Assembly: GCA_014706295.1 (NCBI GenBank) | Contig: JACSVZ010000009.1 | Location: 37,513,768-37,577,767, forward strand | Direction of reading: 5' to 3' | DNA: 64,000 nucleotides | From: Lycocorax pyrrhopterus obiensis | Lineage: Eukaryota > Chordata > Aves > Passeriformes > Paradisaeidae | Shown here: piece by piece, positions 14,046-26,114 of the stretch | Numbering within the stretch: the first letter of the stretch is position 1 | How the letters are laid out: each line of letters starts with the position of its first letter | Translations under genes and position numbers: made by a program | Notes under the pieces: generated by a model | What the model was told of the DNA's origin: nothing | Database searches by the model: none | The model's input: only the letters and a program-made list of their open reading frames with translations

Positions 14046-16401
14046 GTATGGCGTGAAGAAATCACTGAGAGGCTTTGCTTTCCTGGGGGGTGGTTTCTGG
14101 GTGGGTGCTTGGTTTTGTTTCCTGCTAACAGGAGAAGTGTGTTTGTGTGAGTCTGCAGTTCCACAGAAATCACATTGCGGTCTCTTGTGTCAATATCGGT
14201 AACTTGAGATAAAACAGGTGGGGAAGGAGCTTTTGGGGTTGCAGGGATTGATTTTAAATTTTAATTCCTGACCACAGTGTGTTAGAGAGGGACAATTTAC
14301 AGTGTGTTTTACCACTGTTGGTATGGAACAAGCTTGTGGTGATCAGCAGGTGTAGAAATGGCTATAAATATATGAGAGTCCAAATTTTGTTACACTTGTT
14401 TCTGCTGGACTTTGACTGTGTTTGGTTTTTGAGGGTTAGAAGCACAGACAGAGAATTAACCATGTATCAGTGTTAAATCAGACCCTGAGGTGTTCTGGGA
14501 GGGCAGTGTCTGGAGAAGGGTCTTACAGCCCAAAATATTACTCCAAAACTCCATCTGAGGGGTCAGTTTGTGCAAGTGAAGTTTGAAACAGGTGGAATTC
14601 TTTCCCAGTGAGATGAGGCTTTGTGAGAGTGAAAAATCCATTGTGGGATCTATGGCTCTGCCTCAGTTCCTTGATATGATTTAGTTCAGTTAAAAGGCCA
14701 AAATATTGTATTTTCTCCATCTTAGAGCAACTTCAGAAAGGCAGAGATTTCTTACTATGCTAGGAAAATGGGAATGAAGGGAAAAAACAGGGAATACATT
14801 GGATGATACTTGTTGAACATGGATTTGTTAGAGCTTTGATAAAGACAGCCCTGTTTTGGCTTTCAGTTCAAGCCATTCTGGTGATGACTTTTCATGATTA
14901 ATATTCATCCTTCTTATGCTGGTTTTATCTTTCATTGCTGCAGTAATAAAGTTAAATTTAAGATTTGAAAGATGCTCTTCAAAAATAAAGTGTTACAAGA
15001 AGACAGATTTTTTCCTCTGTAGATAAAAGCAACTTTTGCAGGTTGTTGGAGCCTGGGAAGGGAAGTGGCTGGTGGAGTTTGAGTACTCTCAGATGCCACC
15101 TGGGGCTACCTCCCAATTCCCAGTTTGCATGCCTTATCTCTGCAATATTAAAGGATGCTGCTGGGAATGCCTTCCCTGCCAAGGAGGGGGTTCCAGGTGT
15201 TCCCCCTGGGCATTCTGATAACCTGGTTTAAGCAGGGAATACAAGGACTCTGCATCTGCAAGCAAACACAAGCCCACAGGGTCAGCTTAACTTTTCCAGC
15301 TGTGCACTCAAGGCAGACTTGATTTATTTTTTTGAAGAAATATGTTAGTGGAAAAAAGGTAGCAAAAGACAAACAAAACTGAAATGATTTACAAGCAGTA
15401 TTTTTTCCTTTCTTTTAAAAACAGTTCAGTGCTTTTCTAATTCTGCCATAGATTGCAAAGGTTTTATTCTGCTCTGACTGGAATTAACACTTCCAGAGTA
15501 GCCATGGTTACACTTAGGATTTCCTTGTTTTCCAAAATGTGTTGTTTCCTTTTTTTGCTTCTCCTAACGTAGGGACAAGAATTAATTTTGACATGTTGCA
15601 AAAGTGCAAATTAAGTTGTTCAGTTGATATTTTGCAAATTATGGGAAAGACGAAGTGCTGCCTGACTTCCTTCTAAGTAATACTAGAGATACAATTTTCT
15701 TTTTATTTAATGAACGGGCTCAAGATGATATAAGCCTGTTAAACTAATGCACTACTTAGTGATTTTTTGCATTTATTTAGTCTGATTTCTATATAAAAAG
15801 CTGAACATAGGTTTAATTTTTATCTTTACATTACCTGTGTAGAAATAACTTAGCAAACAAGTGAACAGCTTTGTGTCTCCAGGCTGGAATAAACAGGGAT
15901 GGGCATTGCCATTTTCTGTCACAAAGTAAACGTTTTGGGGGGAAATAATTAAGAAGTAAATTCACTTCTAGGGGAATCAACATTCACCTGCAAAGAATTA
16001 CACATTAATAAAGGTCAACCAATAAGAAACTTTTTTTTGGGGGGGGGGGGGGAAGTAGTCAAATTAAAGTGATTCCCAAATCATGATCTGCAGACTGTAG
16101 TAAGTTTTTCTATCCTGTGCTTGTAGTTGTTTCAAACAGTGTTTTTCTTCATGAAAGATTGATGGAGTTCTAGACCACTGGATGAAAGAGATGCTGCTGC
16201 TGGTTCAGAAAAATTGGGAACTCTATATTTAACTTGGGAAGAACAACCGGTGGCTTCAATTTCCATCAATGGTTTTTCATCCTTTTACTCTGGTGCTAGA
16301 AAATAATGAAGCTTACCCAGGAAGTGCACAAGAGGTGTGAGTGTGTGGTGACTTTCCCTGCACCCCCATCCCAAGTGCACCTTTCCCCTGTTCCCCTGCA
16401 G
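14046..16401 (+). other. EPC2: EPC2 intron 3
   Basis: The intron has donor gtatgg and an acceptor ending cccctgcag at 16401. It is AT-rich. The main oddity is a T8 run followed by G14 at 16031-16052, about 350 bp before the next exon. No gene was recognised. Confidence 0.85.
16039..16052 (+). repeat. Homopolymer run of 14 G
   Basis: Eight T are followed directly by fourteen G in EPC2 intron 3. Its length could be a sequencing or assembly artefact, since homopolymers are error-prone. Confidence 0.9.
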
Positions 16402-16608
16402 CTTGTAACCCTCCAGGAGGCGAAGCTGCTGCTAAATGAGGATGACTACCTGATCAAGGCTGTCTATGACTACTGGGTGAGGAAGCGCAAGAACTGCCGG
16501 GGGCCCTCCCTCATCCCCCAGATCAAGCAGGAGAAGAGGGATGGCTCCACCAACAACGACCCCTACGTGGCCTTCCGGAGGAGAACTGAGAAGATGCAGA
16601 CCAGAAAG
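16402..16608 (+). CDS. EPC2: EPC2 exon 4
   Basis: A phase-0 exon of 69 codons (about residues 154-222), from LVTLQEAKLLLNEDDYLIKA to AFRRRTEKMQTRK. It completes the N-terminal EPcA domain and includes the very conserved YDYWVRKRKNCRGPSLIP segment. The acceptor is cccctgcag|cttgta and the donor is agaaag|gtgact. The exon is GC-richer than the flanking introns. Confidence 0.98.
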
Positions 16609-17200
16609 GTGACTTGGCAGATTTTACTGCTTGAAATTTTAAATTTCTCCCTTGGTAGGAATAATTTGGATCCCTGTCTGGCATCTTGCAGGGGACAATT
16701 TACCATCCATGCATTTTTTGAGCTGAAGCTCAGAGCCTGGCACACAAACAACCTGCTGGGTTGGAAGCTTCCCTTTCAGTGAGAAAAGGGGAAACAATTT
16801 CCCAGGTTTTGTATTTGTAGCATGGAGTGATTTGAACCAGGAGATGTGTAATCACTCAGCATTTTGCTTTGTACACTTGTACAGCCTTACTGTGTGTGGA
16901 ATCAAGGTGAGGAAAGTGTTGAAAGCTTGAATTCCTTGTTGTGACAAACTTGCACTGGGTTGATCTGGAATCTGAGCAAAACATGGGGGAAAATGGCTGG
17001 AGAGTTCTTCTCAGTTTACTCTTAAACTTGGGTTTGTTTGCTTTTTGTGGCTTTGTTTGCCAAGTGGGATCTGCTTTAGAAAAAGCTACTTTGGAGTGTC
17101 CTCATGAGCCTCATTTGCAGCAGCATTATGTAACTTTATTTTTTAGTTTGTGCCTCATGGCTTTTGCTTTTGACTAAAGATTTGTTTCATCTCTCAACAG

Positions 17201-17349
17201 AACCGAAAGAACGATGAAGCATCTTATGAGAAGATGTTGAAATTAAGGAGGGAGTTTAGCAGAGCCATAACAATTTTGGAGATGATTAAGAGGAGAGAGA
17301 AAACAAAACGGGAGCTGTTGCATTTAACGTTGGAAGTTGTGGAGAAAAG
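17201..17349 (+). CDS. EPC2: EPC2 exon 5
   Basis: Encodes NRKNDEASYEKMLKLRREFS through LHLTLEVVEK plus two bases of an arginine codon (about residues 223-272). The stretch is highly charged, probably helical, and conserved in EPC proteins. The acceptor is ctcaacag|aaccga and the donor is aaaag|gtaaaa. The preceding 592-bp intron (16609-17200) shows nothing notable. Confidence 0.98.
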
Positions 17350-17557
17350 GTAAAATTCCAGTTTATAAAAACCAAGGTTTTAAATTTTCATTGAATGGCT
17401 TTGAAATCATCTCTTAGAATTTATTTATTATAGCACCAGGAACTTCAGAAGCTAAAAGAGAAGGGGTTTGTGTAGACAGTTGAAAGACACTGGTTTGTGT
17501 CTTTCAGACATTTCCCAGTGGAAATGCAGCACTGTAGTTTTGATCCTGTTTTTTCAG

Positions 17558-17690
17558 GTACCATTTGGGTGATTATGGAGGTGAAATCCTCAATGAAGTG
17601 AAGCTGAACAGACCCGAAAAAGAGATGGGCACAACTCCATCGTCTCTCCACAACGGGAACCACCACAAAGTTCAAGAATGTAAAGTTAAG
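17558..17690 (+). CDS. EPC2: EPC2 exon 6
   Basis: One base completes arginine. The exon then encodes YHLGDYGGEILNEVK through HHKVQECKVK (about residues 273-316). The YHLGDYGGEI start is conserved, but the middle (LNRPEKEMGTTPSS) differs from the mammalian EPC2 sequence I remember, so this is a faster-evolving linker. The acceptor is tttttcag|gtacca and the donor is gttaag|gtaaga. Confidence 0.95.
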
Positions 17691-18612
17691 GTAAGATTTT
17701 TTTTCCTGCTATGAGTCTTATTCCTGGGATCATCATTCCTTTGGATATACTTCAAATTCAAGCGTGTCTTTGAAGAAATAACCTCTGAAATATTACGAGT
17801 TAAAATGCTTGGGGGCGAGGCTGGGAGTTGAAGACCTTTGGAAATTTGTATTTAGCACCTGCGACACCTAGTGGTCCCAGAATTCCATACAAACCCCTGA
17901 ATGCCTGCTTCTCCAGGAATTTTGGCATTGTAGTGTTTCTCCTCCGATTCCCAAGCCGAGCTCCATTACTGGAGTTAGTTTCAGTCGGGCTGTTATTGAT
18001 GAGTGCTAATTCAGGGTAAATTGAAACACTTTTTAAAACTGCACTGGCTTCTCCTTCAAATGGAGAATTTTGCAAGTGAAATAATCTTTTCAAATGGGAG
18101 CTTTGAAGTTTAATAACATTTGTGTTCGAGTGGACAGTTCAATATCGATGGAGTTACTCACTGCAGAGCGCTTATGTGAGAAAAATCTTAAATAGCCAAC
18201 CCAAATGCCATCACATCTGTTCAAAAGTGTCAGCTCTGTGAGAAACAGGAAACAAATTAAATTGTTTCTTTTGAACATGTCTGAGCAGTTCAGAAAATTG
18301 AAAGTGCCGTGGAAAAATGAGATCTCAGAAAATAATTGGAAGAGGAATTGCGATTACAATATACTGAGTGTAGTGCAGAGTGAGGAGCCTCTTAGGGAGT
18401 CACATGGCTTGAGAGCTCTCTGTTTATTGATAAATACCTGTAAAAACAATCAGAGGCAAAGTCTGGAGTTTAATGTGTTCAGTAGATTTTGCATGATGTG
18501 TCTCAAATGTCTGCAGAGCCTTTGGAAGACAAGCAGTCATGTCTTAAAGTAATTACATTTTCTGTTCTCATGCCTTAGTTTTTGGCATTTTCTGTTTGTT
18601 CTTCCCCAACAG
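17691..18612 (+). other. EPC2: EPC2 intron 6
   Basis: A 922-bp intron with donor gtaaga and acceptor cccaacag. No repeat family or gene recognised. Confidence 0.85.
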
Positions 18613-18801
18613 CATCCTCACCACTCCTCTCTGAAGGAGGAGGTGTCCGATGTTGTCCGTCAGAAGAAGAAGTACCTGAAGAAGCCCAAACTGGAGTGTG
18701 TGGTGACCCCTCAGCCCCTGGCTGAGCCCTTGCCTGTGCTCAGCAAGAGTGATATCAAACAGTATGACTTCCACAGCTCCGATGAGGACGAGTTCCCACA
18801 G
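18613..18801 (+). CDS. EPC2: EPC2 exon 7
   Basis: A phase-0 exon of 63 codons, HPHHSSLKEEVSDVVRQKKK through QYDFHSSDEDEFPQ (about residues 317-379). The basic RQKKKYLKKPK patch could contribute to nuclear localisation (inference). The QYDFHSSDEDEF motif is conserved, while the proline-rich middle is variable. The acceptor is cccaacag|catcct and the donor is ccacag|gtaacc. Confidence 0.96.
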
Positions 18802-19036
18802 GTAACCACCAAAATCTCAGTGTACAGAAGGCAGAAATTTCAGTTACCTGGCATTTGGCCAGGCTGGCTTGTCCCAGGTCTGAATAGTTTTAAAAGCTCC
18901 TTGTATAAACTGAGTTTTCCTTCCAAGCTGTGCTTTGATATATAAACGTGGCAGTTCATGTTATATAAGCATAAACTTTTATAATAAAATTATACAAATG
19001 TGGCAGCTGGGACAATGACGTTGTTTTCTGGTCTAG

Positions 19037-19126
19037 GTACCCTCACCAGTGTCAGAAGCAGAAGAAGAAAATGATCCTGATGGACCTTGTGCTTTCAGGA
19101 GAAGAGCAGGATGCCAGTATTATGCT
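19037..19126 (+). CDS. EPC2: EPC2 exon 8
   Basis: A phase-0 exon of 30 codons (about residues 380-409), VPSPVSEAEEENDPDGPCAF through RRRAGCQYYA. DPDGPCAFRRRAGCQYYA is a family signature. The acceptor is tggtctag|gtaccc and the donor is atgct|gtaagg. Confidence 0.96.
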
Positions 19127-19617
19127 GTAAGGCTGTGCTCTTGGGTGTAGTGGTGGTTTCTTTCAGTTTAGGTTGGCATAGTGCTAATGTTGGAGTTCTT
19201 CTGCTCCCCCTCTCACCACCACAGCTTTGATGCTTTGGTGAGTCCAGAGACAATTGCCAGAACATCCCCTTTTCTCCTTGGCTCTGAAGGGTCCAAGCTG
19301 AAGCTTCCCTCTTATTTAGAATTTATCCTCCTTTCTTTTTTCCCTCAGCCTGTGAGTTAATTCCTTTGCCAAAAGACATTGAGATGACTGAAAACTTTTC
19401 TTTTCATTTTCTCCTATTTCTCCCTCGCTGTTAGAAGCAGAGTATTTAACAACCTCAATGTTAGTGTTAGAGTTTATTTTTAACTACTGAAGCCATTGGA
19501 GTTTTGGTTAATTCAACATAAACCTCGTGTTCTGTCCTGGAGCCCGTGCATGATAACCACTGCCCCAATGAAAGCACCCTCTGAGTGAGGATAAAATTGC
19601 CTTTTCTTTCTTCACAG

Positions 19618-19763
19618 CCTCGTTTGGACCAAACGAATTCTTCGTATGAAAGCCCAGAATTGGCAGAATTGGACAAACTGAGGTTCAGGCATTGCCTTAC
19701 AACCCTTACAATCCCAAGGAGATGTATAGGATTTGCAAGGAGGAGGATTGGCAGGGGTGGAAG
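19618..19763 (+). CDS. EPC2: EPC2 exon 9
   Basis: Encodes PRLDQTNSSYESPELAELDK through the conserved RRCIGFARRRIGRGG, plus two bases of arginine (about residues 410-458). The arginine-rich end is strongly conserved in EPC1 and EPC2. The acceptor is ttcacag|cctcgt and the donor is ggaag|gtacag. The following intron is only 103 bp (19764-19866). Confidence 0.97.
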
Positions 19764-19866
19764 GTACAGCTGGGTTATTTTTACTCTTCATTCGCCTTCA
19801 AAGGATAAAAGTATTAAAAAGAGATAACGAAACTAATGATTTTCCTCCTCCTCTCTCTTTAATCAG

Positions 19867-20210
19867 GGTTATTATGGACCGAATATCCACAGAACATGAT
19901 CCTGTCTTGAGGCAGATTGACCCGGAAATGCTGAACAGTTTTTCAAGCTCTTCCCAGACTTTAGACTTTTCTTCTAATTTTTCACGGACCAATGCTTCCA
20001 ATAAACATTGTGAAAACAGACTGTCCCTTCCTGAAATCCTAAGCAATATCAGATCATGTCGACTGCAGTGTTTCCAGCCCAGGCTACTCAATCTCCAGGA
20101 CAGTGATAGTGAAGAATGTACCTCAAGGAAAGCAGGGCAGACTGTGAATAATAAAAGAGTCTCTGCAGCGTCTGTAGCTTTATTGAACACCAGCAAGAAT
20201 GGCATATCAG
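19867..20210 (+). CDS. EPC2: EPC2 exon 10 (longest coding exon in window)
   Basis: One base completes arginine. The exon then encodes VIMDRISTEHDPVLRQIDPE through ASVALLNTSKNGIS, and ends with one base of a valine codon (about residues 459-572). It includes a serine-rich segment (NSFSSSSQTLDFSSNFSRTN) and the LLNLQDSDSEE acidic motif. The acceptor is taatcag|ggttat and the donor is atcag|gtaggc. Confidence 0.97.
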
Positions 20211-23200
20211 GTAGGCAAGGATTTGGCTGCTTCTGGGATTGAAAGTACTGAATTTTGGGGGTTTTCCTTGTGGCTGGACTGATAAGATCTTCAGCACTGG
20301 GCTGCTAAGATCTTCCAGCCACGGATACAACCTGACTATTTTATATTTCTTAAACAGAAACTTCCCGCAGACAGTGCTCTTCCTCCTGCTTTGCTGCCAT
20401 TAGAATTTGAAGTGCTGGATTCAAACATTATTCAAAGCACGGATTCTGCTCAATATTAAGAATTGCTTAGGTCTAATTGAGTCTTAATGGCACTAATTGG
20501 TGTAACCTTGTTTAAGGGTAGAAGAATGCTCATTATGAATGCAAAACAAAACGGGTGGTTTCTTGGGGAGGGTGGGTGTGGCTCATTTTTGTTGTCAGTT
20601 TTCATTTTTGACTCAAAAAAACGTAGGAAGTTCCTGAGTGCCCTGAGCAGGCGTGAAAAAGTCTGAAAATGATAAAAATGTTGATAGTGGAGGCATCCAG
20701 TGATGGAAAAATTGCTTTAAGCTTAAATTGAGCAGTGTTCACATCCCTTGCTTCATGAGCCAGAGTTGTAATGGCTCAAGTTTTAACATTGTCACTTCTT
20801 TATAATCATAAGGGGGTCATAATGAGATGGTATTCCAAAAATCTGAAAAATTTGAGATACAGCAAATGAGATCTCCTACAACAGCAACACCTGAGTATAT
20901 CCTTGCTCCATCCTGTATTGTAAAGCAGGATAATTCAATAATAGAATTGACTCTGAATTCCATAATTTCTGTGGTTGTGGAATGTTCCGTCTCTCTCAAA
21001 GCTGCAGGAATGGGTATTTAATCTGCAATAATGTAGCTCTAGAACTCCTGTGTACTATCAAATGTCTTGTTCTGACAGAGGCAGAGTATTTATTCCAGCC
21101 CAATACTTACACAGTTTTTCAGTGTGGTCACTGTAACCTTCAGGTTTTTCTCTCCCATGAAAAGATTGGCACAGAAGCATTTTTCTGCTGCATGAAAAGA
21201 ACAGATAGAATGTACTATATATTTTGTGTAATTATTTCTTGGAAGAACTTGACTGGGGAGTCACAGCTGTAGCAGAAAGGGGCAGTTCAGTGTGATGGGA
21301 TTATTGATGAACACCAAGAGCTGTTAAAGAAATAGCTGAAAAAAGAATAAAACCAAATCTGATGGATCTAAGCCACTTTTTGGAGGAATAGTAATAAACT
21401 TGTGGTATAATTTTAGAAATCATCTGAGGAATACATTTAAATTAAATGGAAATCCCTCAGTAGCTGAAGTACATTATGCATGAAATTTATGGCTGGGGAG
21501 GACCTTTTTTGTCACAGATTTAAATTACAAACCAGATCCTGCAATTCTGGAACAGGATCAGACACAACAGACAACAGAGTTCTTCCCCAAATAACTGCAC
21601 CAGCAAGAGGCACTGCTGTTGGGTTTTCTCACTAGCAAACAGGGAATACATTTTAGAAGGGCTGACCAGAGTCTGTTGTGCATTAAATGAGCACAGGCAC
21701 TGTCACTGCACTTATTGAAGTCATTCTCTTTGGGAAGTAATGGTTGGAATCAGTTAATTTTACAGCTGGTTTGATATTCCCTCCAGAGGAAACCATGGCA
21801 GTACTTAAATTGATTATTTTTGACTTTTTTTTTGTTATTTTATTTTAGAGAAGACTGGGGAGTTGCTTTGATTTTTGGTGCACAAGAATATTTAGAATTA
21901 CCTCTGTGTTATATTTTTCCCTGTATTAGTAAAGCAACTCTGGTATTTCCTCAAATGCATTGTACAAACAGAATCTTTTTTATTTTAAAAGTATGAAACT
22001 AGACTTTTCTTCAAAATACCTAATGAGTGCATGAATCAAGAACCAGTTTTTTGAGCTAAATTACTCTCTTGCTCATGTTGTAAATGGGAAATGGGAAAAG
22101 TGTGTCCCTAGAGAGAGCACAACTGCACATGATGCTGTTCCCAGCTGAAGGATTTTGCTTGTGGAACAAACTTTTACTTTTTAGAGGTATTTTTTCCCCA
22201 GCCTTAAATACCACGTAGGAGTAATTAATGCAATGCCACTTTTGGGGCAGCCTGCAAGATGATCTTTGATAAAAGCCTTCAGGTCCTGAGAGAAGTGACA
22301 TAATAATGCAAATCTTCCAAGGAGGAGAGGAGCCTGCAAGTGAAAGCTGAAGTGACTTTTTTTTACCCTGTTGTGGTGCAGTTTTTCAGCCCAGTCAGGC
22401 TCTGATAAAATAAAACCCCCCTGAAGCTGCAGAGCTCTTAACCCTGGCCTTAGAGGCTGCCTTGGGACACGGTGAAAGTTTGCTCTTTTTTTTCTCTAGG
22501 ACCCTCCACGTGTTTGATTTGGCAGAAGCAAATGATATTTAATGTGCTAATGAACATCTGCTGGTTTAGAACAAGGTGAACAGCCGAGCTCAGCCTGACC
22601 ACTGAATAAATACCTGAAATTCAGGCACATAAAGGCAGAGTGAGGGAATACTGAATTCTGGAGTTACCTTCCCTGGATCCTGTAGTAGAGTAAACCATGA
22701 CTTTGTGATCTGTGACAAACTGGGAAGGAAGGGAGATTGAAACCATGAAATCTAACCTTGTTCTTAAACAGCTTTCTATAAAACAAAACACATTTTCTGG
22801 GATTTGTTACCTCGGAACTTCAAAATAGAAATGTGTGTAATATTGCATAATGCTGTTCTTGGCCCTGTTGCCTTCAGCAATGCCGTGTGTTTTGTGAGGG
22901 AATGTAGCAGGTTGAGCTGATTTAACTTGGAATTGAATTCTAGGTAAGAATCTGTAAGAGGAACAAAGTAAATGCAAAATAAACTTAGGTTGGAAATTTT
23001 AATATTGCCAGAGTTTAAAATGAATAACTTCTAAGTAATTGGATTTTCAGTGCTCTCCTAACATGGTTGAAACCTGGTTTAAAAATGTAGCAGTAAAGAA
23101 GTTGCTTCAGTACTAATTTCTAAGCAGTCACAGTCCTCATTCTGGTATTTTTTCCACAATGGAATTTCAGGACAACCACGAGTACTACAAGTGGTAAATG

Positions 23201-24144
23201 GAAGAGCCAAACCCTGAAAGATGAATCACTGTGTGTTTTAATGTTAGCTCAGTGGCTCTTGATAGGAGGATATTCCTGCAGAATCCAGGTGTTTGAGGTG
23301 CAGCACAGCTTCAGTCTTGGAAAAACAGAGTTGAGCATAACGTGCTGAAATGTATTCATGGGAACCTCTGATAAGTGAATTCTCTCTTTACTTGCTCCCA
23401 AGAGAACTCAGTTCTTGGGTTACCTGCACACAACTCAGGTTTTAGCATGAAACCCTTGTCAGTATTTCCAGTTTACCAAGTGTGCAGTTCTTCAGGGGAA
23501 GAATATTAAAACCAGCTTTTCTAACTTCATTCCCTTCATGTGTTGGGCCTGTGAGATTACTGGGGTGGCATTAACCTGCTTCTCAAAAATGAACTTATTG
23601 TGGCACCCCTAAATTCTTACTCCATTTAAAACAATAATTGGCAAAGAAAATCTCCCATGCCAGAGGTGTGCTTCCCTCAGAATCCATTCTGGTGTTGGAG
23701 AAAGGGACAGTAAGGGACTGTAGGAAAGGAAATTGTCCAGGAATCAGCTCCCAATGTTAACTGGGAAAGAAGACACCCAGCTCAGCCCAGGGTACTTTGT
23801 CCTCAACTCTGATTTTTAGGCTGTGCTGCTTTTCTGAAAGCCAGGAAAGTAATTTCTCTTAAGCTTTTGCCTAAAGCTACTGGAGAAAAAACCACCAAAG
23901 ATAGAAACTGCTTAAAAGCAACGAAAAGCTCTGAATTCTTTTGTTACCAATTGATTCACTGAAAGAACACAACAAACAAACACAACTTGACCTCTCCTTT
24001 ACATAAGATGTGAAGATTTTGGGTGCATCTGACGTGATTTCTGTTGTCTTCACCCACTTGTTGCCCACCTTAGCCGCGCTCTTGCCTTCTCCATGTGTGT
24101 GTTTTGTGCCGGCTGTGTAACTGTGGCTCCTTTCTTTCCTGTAG
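20211..24144 (+). other. EPC2: EPC2 intron 10
   Basis: A 3.9-kb AT-rich intron. I recognise no CR1 copy, gene or long tandem repeat. The acceptor is ctttcctgtag at 24134-24144. Confidence 0.8.
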
Positions 24145-24281
24145 TCACAGGGGGGATCACAGAGGAGCAGTTCCAGACACACCAACAGCAGTTAGTGCAG
24201 ATGCAGAGGCAGCAGCTGGCCCAGCTGCAGCAGAAGCAGCAATCTCAGCATTCCTCCCAACAGACACACCCGAAAGCACAG
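24145..24281 (+). CDS. EPC2: EPC2 exon 11 (glutamine-rich)
   Basis: Two bases complete valine. The exon then encodes TGGITEEQFQTHQQQLVQMQ followed by a Q-rich run ending QQTHPKAQ (about residues 573-618). It starts the EPC C-terminal (E_Pc_C) region. Glutamine is about 40% of the exon's residues, encoded by mixed cag and caa codons, so it is not a pure triplet tract. The acceptor is cctgtag|tcacag and the donor is gcacag|gtactg. Confidence 0.96.
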
Positions 24282-25954
24282 GTACTGCTCCCACCCTGCC
24301 ACGCCCTGACCCTTCCTTTTGTTTGCAGTGCTGCTCATCTCTTATCCACCAAATAGGACACCCCAGCGAACGTGGGACATTTTAGAGGGAATGTAAAACT
24401 CTTTGCTCAGGGCTTTTTTTACTAAGTTGGCTGCATTTTACAAGCTGAGTAAGAGACTTCATAGCTGAACGTGTTGCCTGCATCCACAGAGTTATCAGTG
24501 TAAAAATATCTGTGTGTGCTCTCAGCTCTTCCTATTTTCGCTGGTTTTGTCTTCCTATGGGCGCTCTGAAGGGACTTTATTAAAATTACCTTCTGAGGTA
24601 ATGTGTTCTATTATGAACAGATGTTCAGTGAGCACTAAAAATTGGTACCTCTGAGAGGAAAAAGACAGCTTTGCGTATTTGCATAGTCTGGCTTCTAAAA
24701 GAATCCCATTTTTCCTCTGGAATCCCTTGCAAGGGAAGAATGTTTTTCCATTGCACTTAGTTTTCTGTTAGCTTCTTCCCAATAAAACATAAAAGCTGTT
24801 GCTGTTGTTTGTTACTAGGCAGATGTATATTACTTGGAGCATTTTATATCTAATTGCTTGTGCTGATTGTCCCTTCCCCTCAGTGCTTTCTACTTCAATT
24901 AATCAGAGATTCTGTGTTGGCAGATACTGATGACATTTTTTGTAAGCGTAAAGACACGATGCCAAAATATTTAAACAAAACAAATGAATTTTGGATCTTT
25001 AAAACACTTGAAGCTTCTGTGCAAAGTCATTTTCTTAGTTAATATAAATTGAAATTGCAGAATTAATGTTCTTTCCAGTAAGAATGGTGAGTGTTTCCAG
25101 TAGGAACTGGACTAACAGAGTGGCATTCCAGAATGTGCTGGGCAGTTACTCTGTGGCACAAGTCACTCCCTGGGAATGGATGTACCACAAATACTGAACA
25201 TCCCTGAGATTTGCAGCTGCAGAGCATTTGATGCCTGGAGGTAGAACAGACAAGGAGGTTTAAGACATGGTTGTTTTCTTAGAGGAAACTTCTCCAAACG
25301 TAGGGAATCCTGTGTGGTTTGGGTTGGAAGGGACCTTAAAGCTCATCCCCTTAAAGCTCATTCCAGCCCCTGCCCTGGGCAGGGACACCTCCCACTGTCC
25401 CAGGCTGCTCCAAGCCCCAATGTCCAACCTGGCCTTGGGCACTTCCAGGGATCCAGGAGCAACCACAGCTGCTCTGGGCACCCTGTGCCAGGGCCTGCCC
25501 ACCCTCCCAGCCAGGAATTCCTTCCCAATATCCCATCCATCCCTGCCCTCTGGCAGTGGGAAGCCATTCCCTGTGTCCTGTCCCTCCATTGCTTTTCCAA
25601 AGTCCCTCTCCAGCTCTCTTGGAGCCACTTTAGGCCCTGGAAGGAGCTCCAAGGTCTCCCCAGAGCCTTTCCCCTCTCCAAGCCGAGCAACACACAGAGA
25701 AATGATTTGTTGTGCTGAGAACAGCACTGGCCATGGCCTGGCTGCATTGGGCACTTGTTTAACACTCATTTGGACACAGATTTCCAACTTCCCATCAGCC
25801 TGGTGACACAGAAATGTTCAGTGTTGTGGTGCATTAGGCCACATGTAGAAGCTGTGTTTATTTATGTGCTTTGCTTGTGCGCTGTAGCAATCCTAAGGTG
25901 TGTTTCATTTTGTACTTGGATGATTATGAGAACCATCCTTTCCTCTTCCTGCAG
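24282..25954 (+). other. EPC2: EPC2 intron 11
   Basis: A 1.7-kb intron whose right half is occupied by a long reverse-oriented CR1 copy (about 25310-25700). No gene recognised. The acceptor is cttcctgcag. Confidence 0.85.
25310..25700 (-). mobile_element. CR1 LINE, about 390 bp
   Basis: Read on +, it starts gtgtggtttgggttggaagg. It runs through the gggcagggacacctcccact and ctgtgccagggcctgcccac blocks and a tccctctccagctctcttgg block, ending near the cctttcccctctccaagccg block. The sense strand is minus. It contains a small internal duplication (ccttaaagctcat twice, at 25333-25345 and 25350-25362). This GC-rich variant is typical of songbird CR1s as I know them. Confidence 0.9.
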
Positions 25955-26114
25955 GGCTCCAGCACCTCTGACTGTATGTCCAAAACCCTGGATTCAGCCA
26001 GTGCCCACTTTGCTGCCTCTGCAGTGGTCAGTGCCCCTGCCCCCGGGCGCAGCGAGGGAACGAAGGAGCAGAACACCAGCCACAACAATATCAATGGTGT
26101 TGTCCAGCCTTCAG
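25955..26114 (+). CDS. EPC2: EPC2 exon 12
   Basis: Encodes GSSTSDCMSKTLDSASAHFA through NNINGVVQPS plus one base of glycine (about residues 619-671). SKTLDSASAHFAASA is the core conserved motif of the EPC C-terminal domain, shared with EPC1. The acceptor is tcctgcag|ggctcc and the donor is cttcag|gtgagg. Confidence 0.97.

Noticed and set aside
25260..25806. Open frames of 175-179 codons around 25.3-25.8 kb
   Set aside because: They overlap a reverse CR1 3' region and do not match CR1 ORF2 protein. The 3' part of CR1 used here is mostly noncoding.
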